DNA from: Sphaerochaeta associata
Lineage (GTDB): Bacteria; Spirochaetota; Spirochaetia; Sphaerochaetales; Sphaerochaetaceae
Assembly: GCF_022869165.1 (NCBI RefSeq)
Contig: NZ_CP094929.1
Location: forward strand, 1,426,001 to 1,490,000
DNA length: 64,000 nt
Reading direction: 5' to 3'
Under the pieces are notes generated by a model. The model searched no databases. It had not been told where the DNA came from and saw nothing but the letters and a program-made list of their open reading frames with translations. The position numbers and the translations under genes were made by a program. Shown piece by piece: positions 24,887 to 33,455 of the stretch (positions are counted from its first letter, which is position 1; each line of letters opens with the position of its first letter).

Positions 24887-25627
24887 ATGTTGGAATGTAA
24901 ACACCTCTATAAACGGTACGGAAATCAGAAGAAAAATGCGGTCGACGACCTTTCACTCACTATTGAAAGCGGCCGGATTTTCGGCTTCCTCGGCCCCAAC
25001 GGAGCCGGCAAGAGCACCACGATCAAAATGCTGGTCGGCCTTTTGAAACCCGACCAAGGAACCATTCAATTTGACGGTAAGAACAGTAAAACCGACGCAC
25101 TCTCGTATAAGCAGAGCATCGGGTATGTTCCTGATGAGCCGGTTTTCTATGAACGGATGACCGCTTTGGAGCATCTTACCTTCATTGCAGATATCTATGA
25201 GGTGGAACAGAAGGTGCGCAAGGCACGCATCGATGAGCTGTCCAAGACACTGTTGCTCTCAGATGCCCTTTCCGATCAGATTTCCAGCTATTCGCACGGG
25301 ATGAAGCAAAAGCTGTCGGTCATCGCCGCGTTGCTTCCATCCCCCAAGCTCCTGATACTCGATGAGCCGATGGTGGGTCTGGATCCCAAGGCCTCATACA
25401 TCCTCAAGCAGTTGCTCAAGTCGTACGCTCAGGCTGGAAATACCGTGTTCTTTTCCACCCATGTGTTGGAGGTCGCCCAGCAACTTTGTGATACGCTGGG
25501 CATTATCAAGGAGGGCAGGCTGCTGTACTGCGGAACGTTCGAGCAGCTGCAGGCCGATGCAGGGGAGGGGACGGAGAATCTGGAACAGCTTTTCCTGGAG
25601 TTGACCGATGAGGGAACACCCTCATGA
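24887..25627 (+). CDS. ABC-type exporter, ATP-binding protein
   Basis: 246 residues. Walker A GPNGAGKST, signature YSHGMKQKLSV, Walker B LLILDEPMVGLDPKA and switch His FFSTHVLEVA are intact. The sequence belongs to the exporter (DrrA/CcmA-like) class rather than the uptake class. It overlaps the permease gene by 4 bp (ATGA). There is no ribosome site, and the promoter's -10 ends 6 nt before the ATG, so a leaderless mRNA is expected. Substrate unknown. Confidence 0.9.
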   Translation: MLECKHLYKRYGNQKKNAVDDLSLTIESGRIFGFLGPNGAGKSTTIKMLVGLLKPDQGTIQFDGKNSKTDALSYKQSIGYVPDEPVFYERMTALEHLTFIADIYEVEQKVRKARIDELSKTLLLSDALSDQISSYSHGMKQKLSVIAALLPSPKLLILDEPMVGLDPKASYILKQLLKSYAQAGNTVFFSTHVLEVAQQLCDTLGIIKEGRLLYCGTFEQLQADAGEGTENLEQLFLELTDEGTPS

Positions 25628-27279
25628 GCTGGAGAACCATATACCTGTTGGTCAAGGCCTACTGGCTGGGCAACAAGCCGATCGCCAGCGCTCTTGAGCG
25701 TTTGAGTTTTCAGAGGAAGGGAAGCAGGTCCTCTCTGCTTTCGGTCGTGATTGGCTTGATGCTTCTGGTGATGTTCGTCTACTTCTCCCTGTTGCTGGGC
25801 CTGAACTACTATAGCTATCAAATGCTGGGAGTTTTGATCGATCAGCCGCTGATGGGGTTGTTCATTGCATCGGCCTTATCCTTTTTCGGCTTGCTTTTGT
25901 TCAGTTTCACCTCCATCCACGATTTTCTCTACACCGCCAAGGACATCCTCATGGTGCGTACGCTCAAAGTAGGGGACGCCTCCGCTTCTCTGAGCCGCTT
26001 GATTCTCCTCTATCTGCACTATGCACCACTGTATTGGTTTTTAACCCTCCCGGCTCTTGTGGTGGGCTCGTTCATCCAAGGTGTTTCAATTTCCTATGTA
26101 CTGTATTCTCTTCTTTACCTGCTGTTCGGACCGATCCTCCCGCTCTGCTGCTCCGTCCTTGTCGCCCTTATACTCATCGGTGCCAGCAGAGGAAAAAGAT
26201 TTCGGTTCCTTGAAGAGATTGCACCCATGATTCTTTTGGTCCTGTTCATTGTAGGAATTAGTGCATCCTTTACCAGGAATCTCGGCGAGGATTCATTGCT
26301 GGACTTCCAATACGAGGCGATGCTGGCCACTGTTGCACCGCTGCTCACCTCCTTATTGGAAAAACTGCCGCTGTTCACCCTTCAGGCAAAGCAGATGTTC
26401 TCGTTTTCCTCTTCCCTTCTGATGGTGGCTATAAACGGTATTTTTGTACTGCTGACGAGCATTGCTGTTGTACGCACGTATCAAGCAAATTTTTCCAAAT
26501 TGTTGAGCAATCAGAGTACACGAAGCAGACGCAAAAGAGCGTATGAATTCAAGGCGAACAGCCAAGTATCTGCCCTGTTGAAGCGTGAGTTGGTGGTTAT
26601 ACGGTCCAATTCAAGTTTTCTTTTCGAGTTGGTGGGTGAGCTTTTCATCCCCGTCATCCTGATAGTTGTCTATATGCTTACCGGGGTGATGGATGAGATG
26701 GCCGTTTTGGCAGATACCCTCAAGGATTTCCCCTTCTTTGAGCAGATCCTGTTCTTAATCATGCTGTTGGTTGCGAATCTGGGGATGCTCAGCTCCACCA
26801 GCGTCTCCAGACAGGGACGTATGTTCGTCTACGACAGGCTCTATCCTGTATCCGCTGCAGTCTATGTACAGGCGAAGCTGCTTTTGCACATGTGTCTGGT
26901 GGGTTTTCCCAATATAATCTATCTGAGCTTGTCTCTGATGTTTTTCGGTCTGAATCCGTACCACCTCCTATGGATGGTCCCCCTCTCCCTCACCCTTATC
27001 CTGCTTAGTGCAACCCTGCATCTCTGCATCGATTACCATAATCCGAAGCTCGATTGGACCTTGGCGCAACAGGCTATGAAAAGCAACCCCAACGGCTTGA
27101 TAGGTTTGGCTCTTTCGTTTGTCCTTGAAGTGGTGGTTGCCGCCTTTCTGGTGCTACCCGTCCTGTTGGGCCTTCCGTTCATCTACTTTGCAGCAATCCT
27201 CTGTGCTCTTGCACTCCTGTCGTTGAGGTATACCTATCGGTTGGTCGTAACCCAGGCTTCTCAAGCGCTTGCAAGGTAG
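25624..27279 (+). CDS. ABC exporter membrane protein
   Basis: 551 residues with roughly ten to twelve hydrophobic segments distributed along the chain and a charged cytoplasmic stretch near residues 295-320 (STRSRRKRAYEFKANSQ). It is translationally coupled to the ATPase gene, which makes it that protein's membrane partner. The sequence does not match a well-known exporter permease by eye; it resembles the large Firmicute-like ABC-2-type permeases. The last 19 bp overlap the convergent HAD gene. What is exported is unknown. Confidence 0.8.
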   Translation: MSWRTIYLLVKAYWLGNKPIASALERLSFQRKGSRSSLLSVVIGLMLLVMFVYFSLLLGLNYYSYQMLGVLIDQPLMGLFIASALSFFGLLLFSFTSIHDFLYTAKDILMVRTLKVGDASASLSRLILLYLHYAPLYWFLTLPALVVGSFIQGVSISYVLYSLLYLLFGPILPLCCSVLVALILIGASRGKRFRFLEEIAPMILLVLFIVGISASFTRNLGEDSLLDFQYEAMLATVAPLLTSLLEKLPLFTLQAKQMFSFSSSLLMVAINGIFVLLTSIAVVRTYQANFSKLLSNQSTRSRRKRAYEFKANSQVSALLKRELVVIRSNSSFLFELVGELFIPVILIVVYMLTGVMDEMAVLADTLKDFPFFEQILFLIMLLVANLGMLSSTSVSRQGRMFVYDRLYPVSAAVYVQAKLLLHMCLVGFPNIIYLSLSLMFFGLNPYHLLWMVPLSLTLILLSATLHLCIDYHNPKLDWTLAQQAMKSNPNGLIGLALSFVLEVVVAAFLVLPVLLGLPFIYFAAILCALALLSLRYTYRLVVTQASQALAR

Positions 27280-27932
27280 GATGCCAGGCGGGAGCAAACA
27301 TCGGCAAGACTGGTGTGCGTCTCAAATGGGTAGGCTCTCTGCGACTGGTTCCAGTTGATGACCAAGCCCAGGTCAGCGGCCTTCAGCATGGGAATGTCGG
27401 TAGGCCCATCGCCGACCGCCAGAATTGTAGGGTAGTCACGCCTCAGCTGCTCCAAGGCCTTTGCCTTTGCCTGCGGCTCGTTGATATCGACAACCATACG
27501 GGCTCTTCCTGCCTCATCCCAAACCAAGCGCTTGCCACGAATGAGAAAGAAGTGCTGTTTCAGTCCGATCTGCTGCAGAAAAGACTCGACGAGGTTCTCC
27601 GTACCACAGGTCAATACGGCAAGGTCTGCAATATTACCAAGGGAAGCCAATGCATGGATGTCTTCAGTAGAGAGAAACAAGGAAATGTCACGGGCAACCT
27701 CGTCGATCATACCTGCATTTGCCGTTCGTACCAAATCGGCATATCGCTTGTGGAATGCATCACCGATCAAAGTCCCTTTCTGGTCTTGCAGGATGAGGCG
27801 TTTGGCCCTCTGTTTGAAAAGCGTTCCTTTGGTGGAGGCGACCTTTCGTATCAAGCGCTGTTCGCTGTCGTATGGGGCAATGGGGTAGAGTGTTCCATCA
27901 AAATCAAAGGTTATGCATGCTCTCTTGCTCAT
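27261..27932 (-). CDS. HAD-IB phosphatase, phosphoserine-phosphatase-like
   Basis: 223 residues. Motif I TFDFDGTLYP, motif II LTCGTEN, and motif IV AVGDGPTDIPMLKAAD are those of SerB-type HAD phosphatases. The helical cap lies between motifs I and II. Phosphoserine phosphatase is possible, but the cap is diverged, so the substrate is open. The frame runs upstream to 28115, across the hflC terminator. ATG 27932 directly before MSKRACITFDFDG is the credible start, preceded by an extended -10 (TGCTACACT) and only 7 nt, so a leaderless message is predicted. Confidence 0.82.
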   Translation of the reverse strand: MSKRACITFDFDGTLYPIAPYDSEQRLIRKVASTKGTLFKQRAKRLILQDQKGTLIGDAFHKRYADLVRTANAGMIDEVARDISLFLSTEDIHALASLGNIADLAVLTCGTENLVESFLQQIGLKQHFFLIRGKRLVWDEAGRARMVVDINEPQAKAKALEQLRRDYPTILAVGDGPTDIPMLKAADLGLVINWNQSQRAYPFETHTSLADVCSRLASYLASA

Positions 27933-27939
27933 ACAAGAG

Positions 27940-27948
27940 AGTGTAGCA
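27940..27948 (-). promoter_or_regulatory. Extended -10 promoter of the HAD-IB phosphatase gene
   Basis: TGC-TACACT ends 7 nt before ATG 27932. No good -35 is seen, as is common for extended -10 promoters. Confidence 0.4.
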
Positions 27949-27957
27949 GGAGAGTAT

Positions 27958-27986
27958 AAAAAGAGGAAGGGATACCCTCCCTTCCT
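27958..27986 (-). terminator. Rho-independent terminator of hflK-hflC
   Basis: Minus-strand stem AGGAAGGG/CCCTTCCT with a 7-nt loop, followed by CTTTTTAT, 24 nt after the hflC stop. Confidence 0.85.
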
Positions 27987-28009
27987 CCAAATTCTGGGAA
28001 TGAGATATG

Positions 28010-29014
28010 CTAGATGAACTCTTTTCCATAGAGCATATCGAAATACTGCATATCCGTGCTCAGAATCTTGTTCAAAGCCGGAATGGTCTTTCGATAGGAC
28101 TCCAAGGTTCTCCACAGTTCGAAGAACTCCGGATCTGCTTCATACGCCTTGGCATAAATCTCTGCTGCACGGGCATCGGCGATACCCTTGGTCTTCTCAC
28201 TGGTCGCATAGGCGGCGGAGAGGATCTGACGCTGTTCGCTCTCGGTCTTGCCTTGCCACTGGGCGAGCTGGCCTCGTCCGTAGGAGCGGTAAGCTTCGGC
28301 AATCTGGTTTCGTTCCTTGATCATCCTCTGGTACACGCTTTCAGTCAGATCATCGCTGTAGCGGATCTGACGGACCACGATATCAATCAATTCGATGCCG
28401 AATCCATCAGTGAACTGCTTGGCTTGGTTGAACATTCTGGTCGACAGTCCATCACGACCAATGAGGATGGTCTCCTGCCTGGACTGGGTGACTGTCAGGT
28501 TTCTCAGCGTTTCGGCATCCTCATTGCTCTCCACTTCCAGGTTTTGAGTCTGCTCCTCAACTTTTATTGAGTTGATCTGGTTGGTGTTCCGAACGGCCTC
28601 ATTGAGATAGTTCTCGCTGATGATGGTGCGGATCGAGGAGTCCAGGATGTCGTTGAGCCTGGAAATACCATTGTTTACGGTGTTGACCGTTTCATAGTAC
28701 TTGGCAGGATCGGAGATTCTCCAACGAGCGGTGGTATCGACCCAGATGAACTGATTCTCCTTGGTGGGGATGCGCTGTGCCGCACCATCCCAGCTGAGGA
28801 TCTTTTTCGGGTAGATGATTACGTTGTCGATGAGCGGCATCTTGAACTTCAGGCCGGACTCTTGTTCTGCATTGACAATCGCTCCGAAGCGGGTGATCAC
28901 CGCCTGTTGCCCTTCGTACAGGATGTAGAAAGGTCCGAGCAGGATGAATACCACCAAGAATACGACTACAACCACCAAGGTGGTAATGAGTTTCCTATTG
29001 GTTTTCGCCTTCAT
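28010..29014 (-). CDS. hflC: HflC, membrane-bound SPFH-domain protein
   Basis: 334 residues. An N-terminal membrane span (about 9-29) is followed by an SPFH/band-7 domain (YEGQQAVITRFGAIVN..., FIWVDTTARWRISDPAKYY). A helical region comes next (SVYQRMIKERNQIAEAYRSYGRGQ, with repeated Ala/Glu) and then HflC's typical ADPEFFELWRTLESYRK end. With HflK it forms a complex that surrounds and restrains the FtsH protease. Its ATG overlaps the hflK stop by 4 bp and has AAGGAGG 7 nt upstream. Confidence 0.94.
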   Translation of the reverse strand: MKAKTNRKLITTLVVVVVFLVVFILLGPFYILYEGQQAVITRFGAIVNAEQESGLKFKMPLIDNVIIYPKKILSWDGAAQRIPTKENQFIWVDTTARWRISDPAKYYETVNTVNNGISRLNDILDSSIRTIISENYLNEAVRNTNQINSIKVEEQTQNLEVESNEDAETLRNLTVTQSRQETILIGRDGLSTRMFNQAKQFTDGFGIELIDIVVRQIRYSDDLTESVYQRMIKERNQIAEAYRSYGRGQLAQWQGKTESEQRQILSAAYATSEKTKGIADARAAEIYAKAYEADPEFFELWRTLESYRKTIPALNKILSTDMQYFDMLYGKEFI

Positions 29015-29994
29015 TTCGTACCTCCTTCAAGCATTTGTATCGGAAGGAAGTTTGCCAGGTTCTTGTCAACCAAGGTCACCGAACCTTCGCTGGTCGGGTT
29101 GATGATCGACTCCATGGCTTCAATATAGAGGCGGGTTCGTGTAATGTTCTTGCTCTTCTCGTAGACTTCCCGCACGCTGTTGAAGCGGGCTACGTCGCCG
29201 GTTGCCTGGTTGACACGCTCGCTTGCATAGCCTTCGGCGACCTGGATGATCTGGTTTGCTTCACCACGGGCCGAGGGGATGATTCTGTTGTAGTTCTGCT
29301 TCCCTTCGTTGATCAGACGGTTCATGTCCTGGATGGCCTTGTTGACATCCTCGAAGGCATCCTGCACCTGACCGACCGGGGGTACGATGTTTTGCAGCTT
29401 GACGGTGACCACCCTCACGCCCAAACCGAATGCGTCGAACAGTTTTTGCATATTGTCCTGGGCCTCGACCTCGATGCGGGTTCTTTGACTGGTCATGACT
29501 GCAAGGATGGGAAGGTCTCCGACCAATTTATTCATGACGCTCTGACTGATGTCACGAATGGTGGTCTCCCTCGATTCAACGTTGAACATCCATTTCACAG
29601 GATCCTCGATCTTGTATTGGACGATCCACTGCACATCGATGATATTCAAGTCCCCGGTTAGCATCAGCGACTCATTCGTGTAGTCGGTGTTGCCGAACAA
29701 TGGTGAGGTGCTGTTGTTCTGGCGATACCCGAAGGTCATGGTTTGGACGACCTGTGTGGGTACATTGTAACTAGCCTCGATTCCCAGGGGAATCTTGGTC
29801 TGAAGGCCAGGGCCTACGGTGCGGTTGTACTTGCCGAGGCGAAGCACGACTGCCTGTTCAGTCTGGTCGACGACAAAGAAACTGCTGAGAACCAACATGA
29901 CAAGCACGATTGCGACAATAATCCAGATTACAAGCTTCGGACTGATATTGTTCACTTTTCGCGCAGGCCTCGGTGGTTGCTGCATGGTATCCAT
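29011..29994 (-). CDS. hflK: HflK, membrane-bound SPFH-domain protein
   Basis: 327 residues. After a short Pro-rich, basic N-terminus comes one membrane span (about 19-42), then the SPFH domain with VDQTEQAVVLRLGKYNRTVGPGL, DLNIIDVQWIVQYKI and VQDAFEDVNKAIQDMNRLINEG, all typical of HflK. It partners HflC in the FtsH-regulating complex. AGGAG stands 6 nt before the ATG, and a good promoter lies about 35 nt further up. ftsH is not in this window. Confidence 0.94.
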   Translation of the reverse strand: MDTMQQPPRPARKVNNISPKLVIWIIVAIVLVMLVLSSFFVVDQTEQAVVLRLGKYNRTVGPGLQTKIPLGIEASYNVPTQVVQTMTFGYRQNNSTSPLFGNTDYTNESLMLTGDLNIIDVQWIVQYKIEDPVKWMFNVESRETTIRDISQSVMNKLVGDLPILAVMTSQRTRIEVEAQDNMQKLFDAFGLGVRVVTVKLQNIVPPVGQVQDAFEDVNKAIQDMNRLINEGKQNYNRIIPSARGEANQIIQVAEGYASERVNQATGDVARFNSVREVYEKSKNITRTRLYIEAMESIINPTSEGSVTLVDKNLANFLPIQMLEGGTK

Positions 29995-30026
29995 AATAAC
30001 TCCTGTTGGTGCCGTAGCACTCTATC

Positions 30027-30055
30027 AATGTACCCACACAGAGTGGTATCGTCAA
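30027..30055 (-). promoter_or_regulatory. Promoter of hflK-hflC
   Basis: TTGACG (30055-30050), 17-bp spacer and TACATT (30032-30027), giving a leader of about 26 nt with a Shine-Dalgarno site. Confidence 0.6.
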
Positions 30056-30089
30056 GCTCGCAATCTTGGCAACAATGTCCGGTTTGCCA

Positions 30090-30118
30090 TTGAAATAAAC
30101 GCTTTTGAGGGCTATGAT
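30090..30118 (+). promoter_or_regulatory. Leaderless-type promoter of metG
   Basis: TTGAAA (30090-30095), 17-bp spacer and TATGAT (30113-30118), then 7 nt to ATG 30126. Confidence 0.6.
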
Positions 30119-30125
30119 GTCCCCT

Positions 30126-32345
30126 ATGAAAAAGAGACTTGTAACCAGTGCACTCCCCTATGTAAATAATATTCCGCATCTGGGTAATTTGACCCAAGTG
30201 CTCTCAGCCGATGTTTTTGCCCGTTTCTGCCGCTCCAAAGGGTATGAGACCCTCTACATCTGTGGTACTGATGAATACGGTACGGCTACCGAGACCCGCG
30301 CCTTGAAAGAAGGGCTGAGCCCCCGGGAACTTTGTGACCGCTATCATGCGATTCATCGGGATATTTATGCCTGGTTCAATATTGCTTTTGATTACTTCGG
30401 CAGAACCAGCACGGAAATGCAGACGGCGATAGTGCAGGACATTTTTACCAAAGTCGACGCAGCCGGGTATATCAGCGAGCATGAGCTTGAGCAGCTCTAC
30501 TGTCCTTCGTGCCAGCGTTTTCTTGCTGACCGTTTTGTCGAAGGCACCTGTCCCCACTGCCATTCAGAAGGTGCAAGAGGGGATCAGTGCGACAGCTGTC
30601 AGACCCTCCTTGATCCTGTTGAGCTGATCAACCCCCGCTGCGGGGTGTGCGGCACCAGGCCCGTTCCGAAGAAAACCAAGCATCTGTACATCGACCTTCC
30701 CAAGGCTCTGCCTTTGCTTGAACAGTGGATGGAGCAGGCGAGCAAAGAGGGTTTCTGGGCAAACAACGCCATTCAGGTGACCAAATCCTGGATTCGCGAC
30801 GGTTTGAAGGAGCGCTGCATCACCCGCGACTTGAAATGGGGCATTCCGGTACCCAAGCCCGGCTATGAGGACAAGGTCTTCTATGTCTGGTTCGATGCCC
30901 CGATCGGCTACGTTTCCATAAGTGCCAACGCGACCAAGGATTGGAAAAAATGGTGGCAGGAACCCAAGAACACCGAGCTGTTCCAGTTCATCGGAAAAGA
31001 CAATATTCCCTTCCACACCGTGATTTTCCCCTCATGCCAGTTGGCCAGCGGCGAGGACTGGACGATGCTGCATCATATGAGCAGCACCGAGTACCTGAAC
31101 TATGAGGGGGGAAAGTTCAGCAAGAGCCTCGGCATCGGTATTTTCGGCAACGATGTACAGGACACCGGCATCCCGGCCGATGTCTGGCGCTTCTATATGT
31201 TTTACAACCGTCCGGAAAAAAGCGATGTCACTTTTACCTGGACCGATTTTCAGGAGAAGGTGAATGGAGAGCTGATCGGCAATCTTTCAAACCTCGTGAA
31301 CCGCACACTCACCTTTGTGAAGCGCTTCTATCCCGAGGACGCCTCGTTGCTCGATGCTTGTATCGATGAAGAACTTTGGAAACAAGTCTTGGAAAAGGAA
31401 GCGGAAATCGACGCCCTTCTCGAGCGTGCTGAGGAACGGGATGGCCTTCGCCAGATTCTCGCCCTCTCTTCCGTAGGAAATAAAGCATTCCAGGACGGGG
31501 AGCCTTGGAAGCTCAAGAACACCGATCCCGAGAAAGCGAAGAGCCTGCTCAAGACGCTGATGTATCTCATCAGGGATCTGGGTATTATGGTTGAACCGTA
31601 CATGCCCACCACAAGCGCTCGGATTCTCGCTTTCCTGGGTTCTGAAAATGCCCGTTGGACGGATTTGGGGAAGACGGAAGGCATCGAGCATCTCAATCAA
31701 CCTGAATTGCTGTTCTCCAAGCTGGAGGATGTAACCATCGACAGCCTGAGGACTCGTTTCAGCGGTTCTCAGGAAGAGCGTAAACTCAAGGAACAAACCA
31801 TCAAGATGGAGAAGGAAATGGAACATACAGAAGACCAGGTCGGCCTGGCAGAGCAGTTTGCAAAGAGAGTCATTCTCAAGGTTGGAAAGATTACTACCGT
31901 TGAAAAGCACCCTCAGGGTGATAAGTTGTACATCCTCACCCTCGATATGAAGGAAGAGGAGAGCAGGACCATCGTCAGCTCGATTGTTCCCTACTATACA
32001 GCCGAACAGTTGCAGGATCAGCACATTGTGGTGGTGAGCAACCTGAAGCCGGCAAATTTCCGTGGCGTTAAGAGTTATGGAATGTTGCTTGCCGCAAGTG
32101 ATCCGAAAGCCGAGGAGCATACCACCTGTGAGGTGTTGTTTGCACCACAGTTCGAAGTGGGCACCATGCTCACTCCCGAAGGGTATGAAGCCCCGGTAGA
32201 AGCCCTTCCCTATGTGAAGGCGGATCATTTCTTCTCCATGCCCATCGTAACTGAAGGGGGAGTGGTGAAGATCGACGGCAAGCCGGTCGGCAGGGATGGG
32301 GTGTATCTTACCTCCAAGCAGTATCTGGATGGTCCGGTGGGTTGA
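30126..32345 (+). CDS. metG: Methionyl-tRNA synthetase with C-terminal tRNA-binding domain
   Basis: 739 residues. The class I signature is PYVNNIPHLGNL (HIGH equivalent, HLGN) and the KMSKS equivalent is KFSKS in GGKFSKSLGIGIF. Two zinc knuckles lie near 130-180 (CPSCQR..CPHCHS and CDSCQ..CGVCG). The C-terminus (about 575-680) is an EMAP/Trbp111-like tRNA-binding domain with KVGKITTVEKHPQGDKLYI and NLKPANFRGVKSYGMLLA. It charges tRNA-Met. ATG 30126 starts MKKRLVTSALPYVN; earlier in-frame starts fall inside the promoter. No ribosome site is present, and the message is predicted leaderless. Confidence 0.96.
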   Translation: MKKRLVTSALPYVNNIPHLGNLTQVLSADVFARFCRSKGYETLYICGTDEYGTATETRALKEGLSPRELCDRYHAIHRDIYAWFNIAFDYFGRTSTEMQTAIVQDIFTKVDAAGYISEHELEQLYCPSCQRFLADRFVEGTCPHCHSEGARGDQCDSCQTLLDPVELINPRCGVCGTRPVPKKTKHLYIDLPKALPLLEQWMEQASKEGFWANNAIQVTKSWIRDGLKERCITRDLKWGIPVPKPGYEDKVFYVWFDAPIGYVSISANATKDWKKWWQEPKNTELFQFIGKDNIPFHTVIFPSCQLASGEDWTMLHHMSSTEYLNYEGGKFSKSLGIGIFGNDVQDTGIPADVWRFYMFYNRPEKSDVTFTWTDFQEKVNGELIGNLSNLVNRTLTFVKRFYPEDASLLDACIDEELWKQVLEKEAEIDALLERAEERDGLRQILALSSVGNKAFQDGEPWKLKNTDPEKAKSLLKTLMYLIRDLGIMVEPYMPTTSARILAFLGSENARWTDLGKTEGIEHLNQPELLFSKLEDVTIDSLRTRFSGSQEERKLKEQTIKMEKEMEHTEDQVGLAEQFAKRVILKVGKITTVEKHPQGDKLYILTLDMKEEESRTIVSSIVPYYTAEQLQDQHIVVVSNLKPANFRGVKSYGMLLAASDPKAEEHTTCEVLFAPQFEVGTMLTPEGYEAPVEALPYVKADHFFSMPIVTEGGVVKIDGKPVGRDGVYLTSKQYLDGPVG

Positions 32346-32371
32346 TCGCCTGCCAGGTGTTCATAGATTGC

Positions 32372-32400
32372 AAGGGGGCCGTGGGGGCCCCCGTTGTTTC
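32372..32400 (+). terminator. Possible terminator after metG
   Basis: Stem GGGGGCC/GGCCCCC (7 bp, 5-nt loop) followed by a weak T-run (GTTGTTTC). Confidence 0.6.
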
Positions 32401-32417
32401 ATAAAGGGAAGGTGGGA

Positions 32418-33455
32418 ATGATGGTTGTCCGGTCGATTGATTACAAAAAATTCGTATGTACCGGATCGGTGATGCAAAGCAGCTACTGGGCTGCAGTCAA
32501 GCATGGGACCGGCTGGAAACCGTATGCCTTTGAAGTCGAGGATGACCAAAGGCGTTTTTCCGTATTGGTGCTCGTCAAGCAGGTCCTCCCGTTGTGGCAG
32601 CTTGCCTATATACCGTTCGGTCCCCCTCTCTCCTCCCAGGTGGGTGAGTTCCTCAGGCAACTGGCGAAAGAGCTGCGTAAAAAGCTTCCGTCCTCTGTCT
32701 TCGCCCTGCGATACGATCTTCCTTTCGATGAAGTCAATGATCAAAATGTAATGGTTATCAACGCCCCCCGCTTCAGAACCTGCAAGGAGAGCGTGCAACC
32801 TGAAGGTACCGTGAGAATCGACTTGCACTGGGGCTATCATGCGGTGACACTTGGCTACCGTGACAGGGCTAAACGTGCACTTCGCAAAGCAAGCCAAACT
32901 TTTGAAGCGGGCCTTTGGAGCGGTGATGACGCTTCGTTCAAGCGATGGTATGAGATTTATCTGGAAACCGCAAAGCGTGATGGTTTCTCCCCGCGCTCGG
33001 CTAAATATTTGAAAGCCCTTTTGACTCTCGACGGCAAGGTTGCCGGCGATGTGGAGTGTAAACTGCTGCTGGCCACGGAAAAACGCAAGATTGTCGGGGG
33101 GATCATTGTTCTATTCTCCAAAACCGAGGCTGTATACCTTTATGGTGCTTCCATGCGCTTCGATTCACTTTCCTGTTCCCATGTGTTGCAGGACTATGCA
33201 ATCAGGATGGCTTGTGAGAAAGGGTGTGCCATCTACGACTTGTACGGGATCTCGGGACCGAAAGGAAGGGGGAGTCACTTGGCGGGGCTGGAGGTATTCA
33301 AACTCTCATTCGGCGGGCAGGCGTACTACCGCAGTCCTTCGACCGACTACGTCTATTCCTTCATTCCGTGGAAAATCTATGCGATTACCGAGTACATTCG
33401 ATATCGATTGAAACGAAGAATCAAGCCTCAAGAAGGAGTCCAACCAAATTCTTGA
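32418..33455 (+). CDS. FemAB-family aminoacyltransferase (peptidoglycan cross-bridge type)
   Basis: About 345 residues with the twin GNAT-like fold of FemA/FemB/FmhB. Visible marks are SYWAAVKHGTGWKPYAFEVED near the start, RYDLPFDE, GYRDRAKRALRKASQ, and near the end YDLYGISGPKGRGSHLAGLEVFKLSFGG, which is highly characteristic of the family. These enzymes add amino acids from tRNA to the stem peptide of lipid II. The following convergent gene is murD, consistent with a cell-wall role. ATG 32418 with AAGG 5 nt upstream is chosen; ATG 32421 or a TTG at 32394 are alternatives. Confidence 0.87.
   Translation: MMVVRSIDYKKFVCTGSVMQSSYWAAVKHGTGWKPYAFEVEDDQRRFSVLVLVKQVLPLWQLAYIPFGPPLSSQVGEFLRQLAKELRKKLPSSVFALRYDLPFDEVNDQNVMVINAPRFRTCKESVQPEGTVRIDLHWGYHAVTLGYRDRAKRALRKASQTFEAGLWSGDDASFKRWYEIYLETAKRDGFSPRSAKYLKALLTLDGKVAGDVECKLLLATEKRKIVGGIIVLFSKTEAVYLYGASMRFDSLSCSHVLQDYAIRMACEKGCAIYDLYGISGPKGRGSHLAGLEVFKLSFGGQAYYRSPSTDYVYSFIPWKIYAITEYIRYRLKRRIKPQEGVQPNS

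Noticed and set aside
31287-32228. A 313-codon minus-strand frame
   Set aside because: Mirror of the metG C-terminal region; no family resemblance.
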